This document shows, in pieces, positions 17,330 to 25,557 of a stretch of 64,000 nucleotides of DNA (the first letter of the stretch is position 1; every line of letters starts with the position of its first letter). The notes below the pieces were generated by a model. The model was not told where the DNA came from. It made no database searches and was given only the letters and a program-made list of their open reading frames with translations. Source of the DNA: CPC320 sp002684375 (GTDB taxonomy: Bacteria; Pseudomonadota; Alphaproteobacteria; Rhodobacterales; Rhodobacteraceae); contig CBFIHZ010000003.1 in assembly GCA_965662545.1 (NCBI GenBank), positions 1 to 64,000 on the forward strand, written 5' to 3'. Made by a program: the position numbers and the translations under genes.

Positions 17330-18201
17330 CCGGCTGTCCCTGCCAGCCGCTGGGCGATTTCGGTGGTGATGGCCCCGCAGTCGGCTTGGGTTTTCAGCAG
17401 GGTTGTCAGAGCCGCCTGTAGCCGGACCGGATCATCGGTCAGATCGGCAAGACCGAGTCCGGCAAGGGCTGCGGAAAAATCGAGCATTTCGGCCACGCCG
17501 GGTTTTTTTTCAAGATCTTCCTTGCGCAGCGCTTGTACAAAGCCGATGATCTGTGCGCCGAGATGTGCGGTGACATCGGGACAACGGGCTTGCAATATCG
17601 CCAGCTCGGTCTGTCTGTCGGGGTAATCGACGTGAGCATAGATACAGCGCCGACGCAACGCATCTGAAAGATCCCGCGTGCCATTAGCGGTCAGAATTAC
17701 AATTGGCTTGGAGGTGGCGCTTATCGTGCCCAGTTCCGGCACGGTGATTTGAAAATCGGAGAGAACCTCCAGAAGATAGGCCTCAAACTCTTCGTCGGCG
17801 CGGTCGATTTCATCGATCAGCAAAACCGGTGGCACCTCTTGCCGGATGGCTTGCAGCAGCGGTCGCTGTAACAGGTATTCTTCTGAGAACAGCCGCGCCT
17901 CGATCGTTTTGCCGGTCTCGCCATTTTCGGCCGCGGCGCGGATGGCCAGCAATTGCCGTTGATAATTCCATTCGTATATGGCCTGCGCCGCATCCAGTCC
18001 CTCATAACACTGTAGCCGGATCAGCCGTGTGTCATAGGCGCGCGCAAGGGTGCGGGCGATGTCGGTTTTGCCAACACCCGCAGCCCCTTCGAGCAAAAGC
18101 GGTTTGCCCAGAGTCAGCGCGATATGAAGCGCCATAGACAGATCATCTGAAGCCACATAGCCTTGCTTTGCCATGTCGCTTTGAACGCGGGTCCAATTCA
18201 T
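17326..18201 (-). CDS. coxD: MoxR-type AAA ATPase CoxD
   Basis: CoxD is a membrane-associated AAA+ ATPase needed to build the bimetallic [CuSMoO2] site of CO dehydrogenase. The protein (291 residues from this start) begins MNWTRVQSDMAKQGYVASDDL, then shows Walker A GAAGVGKT near residue 43, Walker B VLLIDEIDRADEEFEAYLLE and sensor VILTANGTRDLSDALRRRC. I chose the ATG at 18201 because the frame upstream crosses a perfect hairpin (18226-18250) that looks like an intergenic RNA element. A start at 18258, which overlaps the coxL stop as TAATG, is a real alternative and would add 19 residues. Confidence 0.92.
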   Translation of the reverse strand: MNWTRVQSDMAKQGYVASDDLSMALHIALTLGKPLLLEGAAGVGKTDIARTLARAYDTRLIRLQCYEGLDAAQAIYEWNYQRQLLAIRAAAENGETGKTIEARLFSEEYLLQRPLLQAIRQEVPPVLLIDEIDRADEEFEAYLLEVLSDFQITVPELGTISATSKPIVILTANGTRDLSDALRRRCIYAHVDYPDRQTELAILQARCPDVTAHLGAQIIGFVQALRKEDLEKKPGVAEMLDFSAALAGLGLADLTDDPVRLQAALTTLLKTQADCGAITTEIAQRLAGTAG

Positions 18202-18225
18202 CTTTGTGCCTTTGCTGCTGCGAAA

Positions 18226-18250
18226 CCGGCCCCGATTATATCGGGGCCGG
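18226..18250 (-). promoter_or_regulatory. Perfect hairpin between coxL and coxD
   Basis: The arms CCGGCCCCGAT and ATCGGGGCCGG pair perfectly over 11 bases around a 3-base loop. The element begins 8 bases after the coxL stop. There is no T run after it on the minus strand, so it is more likely an RNA 3'-end stabiliser or partial attenuator that lowers coxDEF relative to coxMSL than a full terminator. Confidence 0.7.
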
Positions 18251-18257
18251 TATTGCA

Positions 18258-20684
18258 TTAAACGTCGTCGTGCAGTCCCAGATCATTGCCGATCTTCCAA
18301 ATCCGCCAGTGATCATGGGGCATATGTGCCTGCCGCAATCCAAAGGGGCGGAAGGCGTCATGCACAGCGTTTGAGAACGCGGGCACGCCACCGACGTTGG
18401 GGCTCTCGCCCACCCCTTTTGCTCCAATCGGATGATGTGGGCTGGGGGTTTCGGTAAAGTCGGTGGTATAGGTTGGTGTCTCCCATGCGGTGGGGATAAA
18501 GAAATCCATCAAAGTGCCGGTTTTGACATTGCCAATCTCGTCATAGGCAATCTCTTGTCCCATCGCGATGGCCAATGCTTCGGTGAGGCCACCATGCACC
18601 TGACCTTCGATGACCATCGGGTTGATCCGGGTACCACAATCATCCAGTGCATAGAACTGGCGGATTTCATGGGTGCCTGTATCAACATCGATTTCCATTA
18701 CGCAGATATATGCGCCAAACGGATAGGTCATGTTGGGTGGGTCGTAATAGCTGACCGCCTCCAGACCCGGCTCGACCCCGGGGATTGCTTGGTTGTAGGC
18801 CGCATAGGCAATTTCAGTCATGGTTTTGAACTGCTCCGGAGCGCCTTTGACCACAAAGCGGTCGATATCCCACTCTAGATCGCCGTCGTGCACTTCCAGC
18901 AGATAGGCCGCAATCATCTGCGCCTTGGCGCGAATTTTGCGCCCTGCCATGGCGGTTGCAGCGCCGGCCACCGGTGTTGAGCGGGACCCATAAGTGCCAA
19001 GTCCGTAAGGCGCTGTGTCGGTGTCGCCCTCTTCGATGGTGATGCTATCGGCTGAAATACCGATTTCGCTGGCCATAATCTGCGCAAAGGTTGTGGCGTG
19101 GCCCTGACCCTGACTGATGGTGCCCAAGCGCGCAATCGCCGAGCCTGTGGGGTGGATGCGAATCTCGCAACTGTCAAACATACCCATACCGAGAATGTCA
19201 CAGTTTTTAACCGGCCCCGCGCCGACAATCTCGGTGAAATGCGTCAGTCCGATGCCAATAAGCTTACGGGTTTCGCCGCGCTTAAACGCCTCGACCCGTT
19301 CGGCCTGCTCGACCCGCAGCGCGTCATAGCCCACTGCTTTGAGGGCTTTGTCCCAAGCGGTGTGATAATCGCCGGAATCATATTCCCACCCCATTGCTGA
19401 GGTGTAGGGAAACTGTTCTTTGCGAATAAAGTTCTTGGCCCGCAATTCGGCGGCATCCATGTTCAACTCGATGGCCAAAACTTCGAGCATCCGCTCGATG
19501 AAATAGGCCGCTTCGGTCACCCGGAACGAACAGCGATAGGCAACGCCGCCCGGGGCTTTGTTGGTATAGACCCCGTCAACCCCCAGATAGGCCACCGGAA
19601 TATCATAGGAGCCGGTGCAGATGTTCATAAATCCCGCAGGGAATTTGGTGGGATCGGCACAGGCGTCAAACGCGCCATGATCTGCCGTGACCTCGCAGTG
19701 AAGCCCGGTGATTTTGCCGTCTTTGGTCGCTGCAATTTTGCCCTTCATCCAATAGTCCCGGGCAAAGGCCGTCGCCATCAGATTGTCCATACGGTCTTCG
19801 ATCCATTTAACCGGTTTTCCTGTAACAATGGTGGCCACGATGGCGCAGACATAGCCCGGATAGACCCCGACCTTATTGCCAAAACCACCACCGATGTCGG
19901 GCGAGACGACGCGAATGTTATGCTCTTCGATCCCCGATAACAAAGAGGCCACGGTGCGGACCACATGCGGCGCCTGAAACGTGCCCCAAACGGTCAGCTT
20001 GCCGGTTACCTTGTCCATTGAGGCCACGGTGCCACAGGTTTCCAGCGGGCAAGGGTGTGTTCGGTGGTAATAGACCATTTCTTCGGCCACTACGTCGGCG
20101 GTATCGATCACCTGTTCGGTGGCCGCTTTGTCGCCGGCTTCCCAAAGGAAAATATGGTTGTGATGTTTGCGTTCGCCATGGGCGCCGCTGGTCTGGCCGG
20201 CAAGGTCCTCACGCAGTACGACGGCGTCAGGCTCAAGTGCTTTGAACGGATCGGTGATTACCGGCAGTTCTTCGTATTCAACCTCGACCAACTCGATTGC
20301 ATCGGCGTTGATATAGCGATCTTCGGCGATGACAAAGGCGACTTCTTGACCTTGGAACAGCACTTTACCATCGGCCAGCACCATTTGTTTATCCCCCGCC
20401 AGCGTCGGCATCCAATGCAGGCTGAGCGGTTCAAGGTCTTTGGCTGTGAGCACGGCAATTACACCGGGCAGGGCCATTGCCTTGTCGGTGTTGATTGATT
20501 TGACACGGGCATGGGCATAGGGCGAGCGCACGAAATCACCAAACAGCATGTCAGGCATTTTCATGTCGTCGATATAATTGCCACGGCCTTGGGTAAACCG
20601 CTGATCTTCGACACGTTTGCGGGAATGTCCGAGACCTTTCAGCTTGGCGCTGCGCTCGGCTCTGTCTGGGCTCAGATCATTCAT
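18258..20684 (-). CDS. coxL: Aerobic carbon monoxide dehydrogenase, large (Mo-Cu) subunit, form I
   Basis: CoxL binds the Mo-Cu-S centre that oxidises CO to CO2. The 808-residue protein carries VAYRCSFR at residues 381-388; this AYxCSFR loop, with the copper-binding cysteine (Cys385), separates true CO dehydrogenases from the form II homologues with AYRGAGR. Other cofactor blocks seen are SPDIGGGFGNKVGVYPGY, the TISQGQGHATTFAQI segment, and AKGVGESPN near the C-terminus with the active-site glutamate. The ATG at 20684 overlaps the coxS stop (ATGA) and gives a length within one residue of the known 809-residue enzyme; an upstream start is not supported. Confidence 0.98.
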   Translation of the reverse strand: MNDLSPDRAERSAKLKGLGHSRKRVEDQRFTQGRGNYIDDMKMPDMLFGDFVRSPYAHARVKSINTDKAMALPGVIAVLTAKDLEPLSLHWMPTLAGDKQMVLADGKVLFQGQEVAFVIAEDRYINADAIELVEVEYEELPVITDPFKALEPDAVVLREDLAGQTSGAHGERKHHNHIFLWEAGDKAATEQVIDTADVVAEEMVYYHRTHPCPLETCGTVASMDKVTGKLTVWGTFQAPHVVRTVASLLSGIEEHNIRVVSPDIGGGFGNKVGVYPGYVCAIVATIVTGKPVKWIEDRMDNLMATAFARDYWMKGKIAATKDGKITGLHCEVTADHGAFDACADPTKFPAGFMNICTGSYDIPVAYLGVDGVYTNKAPGGVAYRCSFRVTEAAYFIERMLEVLAIELNMDAAELRAKNFIRKEQFPYTSAMGWEYDSGDYHTAWDKALKAVGYDALRVEQAERVEAFKRGETRKLIGIGLTHFTEIVGAGPVKNCDILGMGMFDSCEIRIHPTGSAIARLGTISQGQGHATTFAQIMASEIGISADSITIEEGDTDTAPYGLGTYGSRSTPVAGAATAMAGRKIRAKAQMIAAYLLEVHDGDLEWDIDRFVVKGAPEQFKTMTEIAYAAYNQAIPGVEPGLEAVSYYDPPNMTYPFGAYICVMEIDVDTGTHEIRQFYALDDCGTRINPMVIEGQVHGGLTEALAIAMGQEIAYDEIGNVKTGTLMDFFIPTAWETPTYTTDFTETPSPHHPIGAKGVGESPNVGGVPAFSNAVHDAFRPFGLRQAHMPHDHWRIWKIGNDLGLHDDV

Positions 20685-21172
20685 TCTGCGGCCTCCTTTG
20701 CGGAATTGAGTTCGGTGGCTGCCGCCATGATAGATTTTACGATATTCTGGTATCCGGTGCAGCGACACAAATTACCGGCCATTCCAAAGCGCACGTCCTC
20801 TTCTGTGGGGGTGGGATTTTCCTGCAGCAGCCGATGCGCGCGGGTGATCATACCCGGGGTGCAATAGCCGCATTGTAAACCGTGATGTTCGCGAAATGAT
20901 TCCTGCAACACATTCAATGTGCCGGGCTCGGACAGCCCTTCGATCGTGGTAATGTCTGCTCCCTGCGCCTGCGCGGCAAACACGGTACAGGCCTTGACCG
21001 ACTTGCCATCCATTTCAATAGTGCACGCACCGCAATGCGACGTTTCACAACCGATATGTGGCCCGGTCAAATTCAGGTCTTCGCGCAGTAAATGGATCAA
21101 CAACTGGCGCGGTTCAGCCTCTACTTCATGGGCCTGACCGTTTACGGTTAAATTTACCTTCATTTTTGTCAT
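20681..21172 (-). CDS. coxS: Carbon monoxide dehydrogenase, small (2x 2Fe-2S) subunit
   Basis: This 163-residue iron-sulfur subunit passes electrons from the Mo-Cu site to the flavin. The plant-ferredoxin-like first cluster has CETSHCGAC with a further cysteine in VKAC. The second cluster has CGYCTPG and LCRCTGYQNIV. The family start TKMKVNLTVNGQAHEVEAEPRQLLIHLLRE is complete. It sits between coxM (13 bases upstream) and coxL (four-base overlap). Confidence 0.98.
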   Translation of the reverse strand: MTKMKVNLTVNGQAHEVEAEPRQLLIHLLREDLNLTGPHIGCETSHCGACTIEMDGKSVKACTVFAAQAQGADITTIEGLSEPGTLNVLQESFREHHGLQCGYCTPGMITRAHRLLQENPTPTEEDVRFGMAGNLCRCTGYQNIVKSIMAAATELNSAKEAAE

Positions 21173-21185
21173 GTCTTTATTCTCC

Positions 21186-22040
21186 CTATGCCCGCGCCCA
21201 GGCGCTGCTGATCGCTCGTGAAATCATCATGCGCGCCGCGTGATATTTGAAGGCAACCGGACCGCGATTGTCTTCACTGGGGTCGATATCATCCAACCCC
21301 GCTGCCACTGCGGCCTTGATTGCTGCCGGGCTACAATCTGTGCCAACCAATGCTGCCCCTGCGGTCTGAGACCAGATCGGAGTATCGCTTAGATTGGTCA
21401 ATGCAATCGACGCACTGGTGCATGTGCCACCATCTTTGGTCAGCATGACAGCCGCCGCTGCTGTGGCATAATCGCCAATTTTCCGTTTTTGCTTTTCATA
21501 GGCATAGCCGGCTGTTGAGGCGTCAAAATGGATTGCGGTCATGATTTCTTCGTCATCGCGTTCTGTCATATATGCGCCCTCGTAAAAGTCGCGGGCTTTC
21601 ACGCCGCGCGCACCATCAGGGCCAAACAGAGTAAAGGTTGCATCCAGGCATTGCATCAGGCCCGGCATATCATTGCCAGGATCGCCATTGGCAACATTGC
21701 CGCCTATGGTGCCCATATAACGCACCTGCGGATCAGCGATTTGCAACGCTGCCTCGCGCATGATGGGTGCGGCGACGGCGAGCGCTTGATCGGTGATCAG
21801 TTCGTGTTGCGTCACCATAGCACCAATGCTGACCCGACCGTTCTGCACGGTAATACCTTTGAGGCTTTCGATGTCTTGCAAATCGACAAGGTTAGGCACC
21901 TCGGCCATGCGCAATTTCATCATTGGTATCAGGCTGTGGCCCCCGGCGATAACCCGGGCGTCATCGCCGTGTGCTTGAAGTATCGCAACCGCGTCCTCAA
22001 TGCCCTGTGGGCGATGGTAATCGAATGCTGCTGGTATCAT
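21186..22040 (-). CDS. coxM: Carbon monoxide dehydrogenase, medium (FAD) subunit
   Basis: The 284-residue FAD subunit receives electrons from CoxS and delivers them to the quinone pool or cytochrome b. Both flavin pyrophosphate signatures are present: AGGHS at about residues 32-36 and TIGGN at about 111-115, the positions seen in characterised CoxM. It starts MIPAAFDYHRPQGIEDAVAIL with GAGGAG a few bases upstream. It is the first structural gene after a 139-base gap from coxC that contains a promoter candidate and direct repeats. Confidence 0.97.
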   Translation of the reverse strand: MIPAAFDYHRPQGIEDAVAILQAHGDDARVIAGGHSLIPMMKLRMAEVPNLVDLQDIESLKGITVQNGRVSIGAMVTQHELITDQALAVAAPIMREAALQIADPQVRYMGTIGGNVANGDPGNDMPGLMQCLDATFTLFGPDGARGVKARDFYEGAYMTERDDEEIMTAIHFDASTAGYAYEKQKRKIGDYATAAAAVMLTKDGGTCTSASIALTNLSDTPIWSQTAGAALVGTDCSPAAIKAAVAAGLDDIDPSEDNRGPVAFKYHAARMMISRAISSAWARA

Positions 22041-22084
22041 GCTGGCTCCTCTCAGACAGATTCTGGAATGACTTGCTGGCTCTG

Positions 22085-22090
22085 ATCATA
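22085..22090 (-). promoter_or_regulatory. Candidate -10 element of the coxM promoter
   Basis: On the minus strand TATGAT stands 45 bases ahead of the coxM ATG. The hexamer 17 bases further upstream (TAACCG) is a poor -35, which fits a promoter that needs an activator. The direct repeats at 22148-22176 lie about 60-90 bases upstream of it. Confidence 0.35.
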
Positions 22091-22142
22091 GGGCTGCCAC
22101 ACGGTACGGTTAGAGCTTTATGAATGGAACAAGCCTTGCATC

Positions 22143-22176
22143 TCGCAAAATGCGAAATACGCGCACGAAATGCGAA
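22143..22176 (-). promoter_or_regulatory. Direct repeats, candidate LytTR (CoxC) binding site
   Basis: Two identical TTCGCATTT words (minus strand, 22176-22168 and 22156-22148) are spaced exactly 20 bases apart, about two helix turns. LytTR regulators are known to bind pairs of direct repeats with this kind of spacing. The copy nearer coxM is also one arm of a perfect inverted repeat (TCGCA-AAA-TGCGA, 22143-22155). The site lies directly behind the coxC stop and ahead of coxM. Confidence 0.5.
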
Positions 22177-22179
22177 GTC

Positions 22180-23319
22180 CTATATGCCCAAAGCCTCGCG
22201 CACATGGATCAGGCAGGAGCGACTCACTGGGACACTGTCCAAAAGTGCGGTATTGCTAAAATAACACACGCCGTTGTCTTTCAGCCGCTTAAAGCTTGTT
22301 ACATGCATTGGATTGATCAAAAAACTGCGGTGGCATTTGATGAAATGTCCGCCGATTAAACGCTTGGTGGCCTCGGAAATAGACCATGTACAAAACAGTT
22401 TTTCAGACCCTGTATAGATGAAGGTATAATGCCCCTCGGCCCGCACCGCAGCCACCGAGGCAGGGTCGATAAACAATGTGCGACCGTCTTGTTCATAGGG
22501 AATTTGTTGCTGGCTGGATCCGGTTTGCTTTGCGCTCTTTTGTTTCGGGCTGGTGAGCACCACGGGATCAGCCGGTTGTGGCTGGGCTTCTGGCGGTTGA
22601 TCCGAAGCCGGCGCCTCAGGTGGTATAAACGTAACGCCGGTCAAAAGAAATCCGGCACATAAGACAAAACTGGTCAGAACCACACCGATTGCTAGCGTCT
22701 CGTTATTGATCAATTGCCCTGATGCCTGCGCGCCTTCGATGGCATTGAAACTGGTGCCGGCCATGGCAATGAAATGAACCAGAAACACCGACATTGCAAA
22801 GCACAAAGTGCCGAGAACAATATTACGGTGCGCCCGCTGGCCATAGGCCACGCGAAACGCTCCGATGCTTAAACCGCAGGACGTGAGAATGGTGATCAGC
22901 ACGCCCGTGTTGGAATACACTGTACGACACAGCTCTAACCCGGACATACCAATATAATGCATCGCGAGAATACCAAACCCGACGATCAACCCTGCGGTGG
23001 TCAGGCTTGCCGGAGTGCGCTGGCGGAAATGCAGGATTAGTAAAGCGCAGCCAACGACCAAGATTGCCACAAGGGCGGACATCAGAGTGATCAAGAAGTT
23101 ATAGTAAAACTGGATCGGTAATTGCAGCCCAAGCATGGCTACAAAATGCATCGACCAAATCCCGCCACCCATCGCTATGGACGACAGGGCTATGGTGCTT
23201 TTGCGTTGCTCCAGCGGTTGTGCAGACAGCCCTTTGGTCAAAGACAGGCCGGTAAAGCCAGCCATAAGCGCTACGCAAAGCGACGCCAGCACAAGCCAAG
23301 GATTATGCGAAAAAACTAA
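22180..23319 (-). CDS. coxC: Membrane CO-response regulator, MHYT sensor with LytTR domain
   Basis: The protein combines about seven N-terminal membrane helices of the MHYT type with a C-terminal LytTR DNA-binding domain (about the last 100 residues, beginning near QIPYEQDGRTLFI). Three MHYT-like repeats are seen: SMHFVAM, AMHYIGM and VHFIAM, whose Met and His residues are proposed metal (copper) ligands facing the periplasm. This architecture is that of CoxC/CoxH in known CO-oxidiser clusters, where it is thought to sense CO, O2 or NO; the ligand is inferred. I prefer the GTG at 23319, which has GGTGGAG nine bases before it; a GTG at 23337 would add six residues but lacks a spaced ribosome binding site. 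It heads the cox cluster. Confidence 0.9.
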   Translation of the reverse strand, partial: LVFSHNPWLVLASLCVALMAGFTGLSLTKGLSAQPLEQRKSTIALSSIAMGGGIWSMHFVAMLGLQLPIQFYYNFLITLMSALVAILVVGCALLILHFRQRTPASLTTAGLIVGFGILAMHYIGMSGLELCRTVYSNTGVLITILTSCGLSIGAFRVAYGQRAHRNIVLGTLCFAMSVFLVHFIAMAGTSFNAIEGAQASGQLINNETLAIGVVLTSFVLCAGFLLTGVTFIPPEAPASDQPPEAQPQPADPVVLTSPKQKSAKQTGSSQQQIPYEQDGRTLFIDPASVAAVRAEGHYTFIYTGSEKLFCTWSISEATKRLIGGHFIKCHRSFLINPMHVTSFKRLKDNGVCYFSNTALLDSVPVSRSCLIHVREALGI

Positions 23320-23337
23320 CACTGAAAAAGACTCCAC

Positions 23338-23629
23338 CCTAAGAAACAGTGTCTCGCATTAAAATTAATTTAACAAGGCTCTATTCTCGGGTTGTCCCTT
23401 ACAAAGATCAATCACCGAACATATGAACCTTCTGACAAAGCCAGTTAAATTATACCGGTAAATTCACCGCCGTTGAAATTTATCAATTTTTTATCAGATA
23501 TTTATACTTTTCAGATCGTTCCTAAAATCTTGTTACATCTCGTCTGTTTATAAAGTTGGCCTTCATGGTTTTAAAGGATCGCGTGCCGAGGCCTTCTTTA
23601 TACGTGTTAAAAGACGCGACGCGCCCCTG
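23338..23629. other. AT-rich gap before coxC
   Basis: The 292 bases between the end of the homogentisate operon and coxC hold no gene. The sequence is more AT-rich than its surroundings and contains the coxC promoter candidate and a small inverted repeat (TAAATT...AATTTA at about 23459-23482). No strong terminator for the upstream operon was found, so read-through into cox cannot be excluded. Confidence 0.5.
23449..23454 (-). promoter_or_regulatory. Candidate -10 of the coxC promoter
   Basis: A perfect TATAAT on the minus strand lies about 130 bases ahead of the coxC start. The best -35 at 18 bases is TTCAAC, which is weak. It would give a leader of about 120 bases. Confidence 0.4.
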
Positions 23630-24217
23630 TTACAACAGCGCGCGTTCCAAATCTGGCAAACTATCTTTGCCAAAGAACATCTCACCCCTGACAAACAGTG
23701 TTGGGGCGCCAAAGACCCCGCGATCTACGGCCTCTTGGGTGGCGGCGATCAAGGCTGATTTGATTTGCGGTTCCTGCGTGCCGGCGATGATCTCTGCTGC
23801 AGGAAGGTCTGCAGAGCTTAATACCTCGAAAATCGTTTCGGGATCATCCATTTTGCGCCCCTCAATCCACATCGCGTCAAATGCGATGTCGAGATAGGCC
23901 TTTTCATAGGGTTTTCCAGCGGCAAAAATGGCACCGCGCATGAGGCTGATAGTCATAACTGGAAAATGTGCGTTGTGGGGATTGCTGAGACCATGATGTT
24001 GCACAAAGCGGGCGATATCTGTGGTTTGATAGGCCAGTTTTGACGGTACATGAATGGGGCTCATATTACCGGTTGCTTTGAACACCCCTCCTAATAACAT
24101 CGGTTTGTAAATCGCAGTTGCGCCTGTACGGGCTTCGATGTCAGGCAATAGTTTGTGCACCAAAAAGGTGTAGGGGCTGCCGAAATCATAGAAAAAATCA
24201 AATGTTTGCGTCACCAC
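23630..24217 (-). CDS. 2-Hydroxychromene-2-carboxylate isomerase family protein
   Basis: This 195-residue thioredoxin-fold (DsbA/kappa-GST) protein resembles the isomerase that opens 2-hydroxychromene-2-carboxylate in naphthalene breakdown. The N-terminal FDFFYDFGSPYTFLVHKLLP supplies the conserved serine; LLGGVFKATGN and GVFGAPTLFVRGEMFFGKDSL are family blocks. Related proteins act as glutathione-dependent isomerases, which fits an operon containing MaiA and another GST. It starts with GTG and overlaps the SDR stop by seven bases. It is the last gene of the operon. The natural substrate is unknown. Confidence 0.82.
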   Translation of the reverse strand: MVTQTFDFFYDFGSPYTFLVHKLLPDIEARTGATAIYKPMLLGGVFKATGNMSPIHVPSKLAYQTTDIARFVQHHGLSNPHNAHFPVMTISLMRGAIFAAGKPYEKAYLDIAFDAMWIEGRKMDDPETIFEVLSSADLPAAEIIAGTQEPQIKSALIAATQEAVDRGVFGAPTLFVRGEMFFGKDSLPDLERALL

Positions 24218-24945
24218 GTTTCTCCGTAAGGTCTCAGGTCCATTTCAAACGTCCAGCCGTCGCGCGGCTGATGATAAAGGTGCCAATACGCCTCGGCCAC
24301 CGATTTGGGGTTCATTAATGTGTCGGCGGGCAGGGTATCGGGGTCTTTGCCGGATTGGACAATTCGGTCGCGGACAAAAGCAGTATCGACGCCGGCATCA
24401 ATCACCAGATGCGCAACATGAATGTTCTGTGGTCCCAGTTCTTTGGCCATCGATTGCGCCAGAGCGCGTTGTCCCGCCTTGGCTGCGCTGAATGCCCCAT
24501 AGCCGCTGGTGCCGCGCATGCTTGCCGAGGCGCCGGTCAAAAATATTGCGCCATGTCCTCGTGGCACCATGTAATTTGCAGCCTCTCGCCCGGCGAGAAA
24601 CCCCGCGAAACAGGCCATTTCCCAAACCTTGCGGAACACCCGTGCGGTGGTGTCACGCAGGGCAAATTTTACATTGCCACCCACGTTGCAGATCACCAGA
24701 TCCAGTGCCCCAACCTCGGCTTCGATGCGGGCAAAGATGTCTTTGACGCTGTCTTCATTGCGCGCGTCCAGCGTATAGCCGTATGCGCGACCGCCGGCGT
24801 TGGTGATCTCAGCGAGCAGTGGTGCCAGTTTATCGCCATTGCGCCGGCCCATGCAGACGGTAAAGCCGCCGGCGGCAAAGCGACGGGCTATTGCCGCGCC
24901 GATATAATCACCACAACCAATGACGAAAATAACGGGAGCGGTCAT
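24211..24945 (-). CDS. SDR-family oxidoreductase lacking the catalytic tyrosine
   Basis: The 244-residue protein has a short-chain dehydrogenase/reductase fold: the cofactor loop is CGDYIGAAIARRFA near residue 11, followed by DLVICNVGGN and a C-terminal part LGPQNIHVAHLVIDAG. The position of the YxxxK catalytic motif reads FSAAK, so the usual proton-donating tyrosine is phenylalanine, although a tyrosine occurs three residues earlier. This subgroup of SDRs is seen elsewhere in alphaproteobacteria and may have changed chemistry. Its start overlaps the GST stop by four bases. Confidence 0.82.
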   Translation of the reverse strand: MTAPVIFVIGCGDYIGAAIARRFAAGGFTVCMGRRNGDKLAPLLAEITNAGGRAYGYTLDARNEDSVKDIFARIEAEVGALDLVICNVGGNVKFALRDTTARVFRKVWEMACFAGFLAGREAANYMVPRGHGAIFLTGASASMRGTSGYGAFSAAKAGQRALAQSMAKELGPQNIHVAHLVIDAGVDTAFVRDRIVQSGKDPDTLPADTLMNPKSVAEAYWHLYHQPRDGWTFEMDLRPYGETW

Positions 24946-25547
24946 AGCGACCAGGCCACTTTCAATGCGGGACGGTTGCGCAACCGCTCAATATAACCCG
25001 GCAGATTGGGCTTATCGGACAGATCTGCCCCAAGTTCGCCGGCCATAATTACCGCGTGTCCGGTCATGATATCGGCGGCAGTGAACTGGCTGGTGAGATA
25101 TTCGCGCCCCGCCATATGCCGGTCGACTGCAGCCAGCATCTGGCTCAAAAGCTTGGTGGACCGCTTGACGTTGATCTCTGTGCGTCGCTCGGGTGGCAAC
25201 AGAATCGTCTCGACCACCAGCGTGTTCATCGGGGGCATGATCATCCCTTCGGCATAGTGAAACCATTGCAGATAATCAGGAAAATCGCGGCTGTTTATCG
25301 AGGGTGCAAAATGGCCGTTGCTATAGCGCGCCAAAAGGTATTGCAGGATTGCGCCGCTTTCAAACAGGGTGATGTCGCGGTCTTCCAATGCCGGGACGCG
25401 CCCCATCGGGTGAACCGCAAGATATTCGGGGTCGCGCATGGCGCGGTCGCCCAGTTCGAACTTGTGGATCTCATAGTCGAGACCCATCTCTTCCAGCAAC
25501 CACGCGACGCGCACGGCGCGACTGTTTCGAGAATAATACAACTTCAT
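24942..25547 (-). CDS. Glutathione S-transferase family protein
   Basis: The 201-residue protein has the two-domain GST fold: a thioredoxin-like start (MKLYYSRNSRAVRVAWLLEEMGLDYE), the glutathione-binding RVPALEDRDITLFESGAILQYL with cis-Pro and the Glu-Ser pair, and an all-helical C-terminal domain with TAADIMTGHAVI. Such enzymes conjugate or isomerise electrophilic compounds with glutathione. In this operon it may work on ring-cleavage intermediates or dehalogenation products; that is inference. Confidence 0.88.
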   Translation of the reverse strand: MKLYYSRNSRAVRVAWLLEEMGLDYEIHKFELGDRAMRDPEYLAVHPMGRVPALEDRDITLFESGAILQYLLARYSNGHFAPSINSRDFPDYLQWFHYAEGMIMPPMNTLVVETILLPPERRTEINVKRSTKLLSQMLAAVDRHMAGREYLTSQFTAADIMTGHAVIMAGELGADLSDKPNLPGYIERLRNRPALKVAWSL

Positions 25548-25557
25548 TCGATATCCC

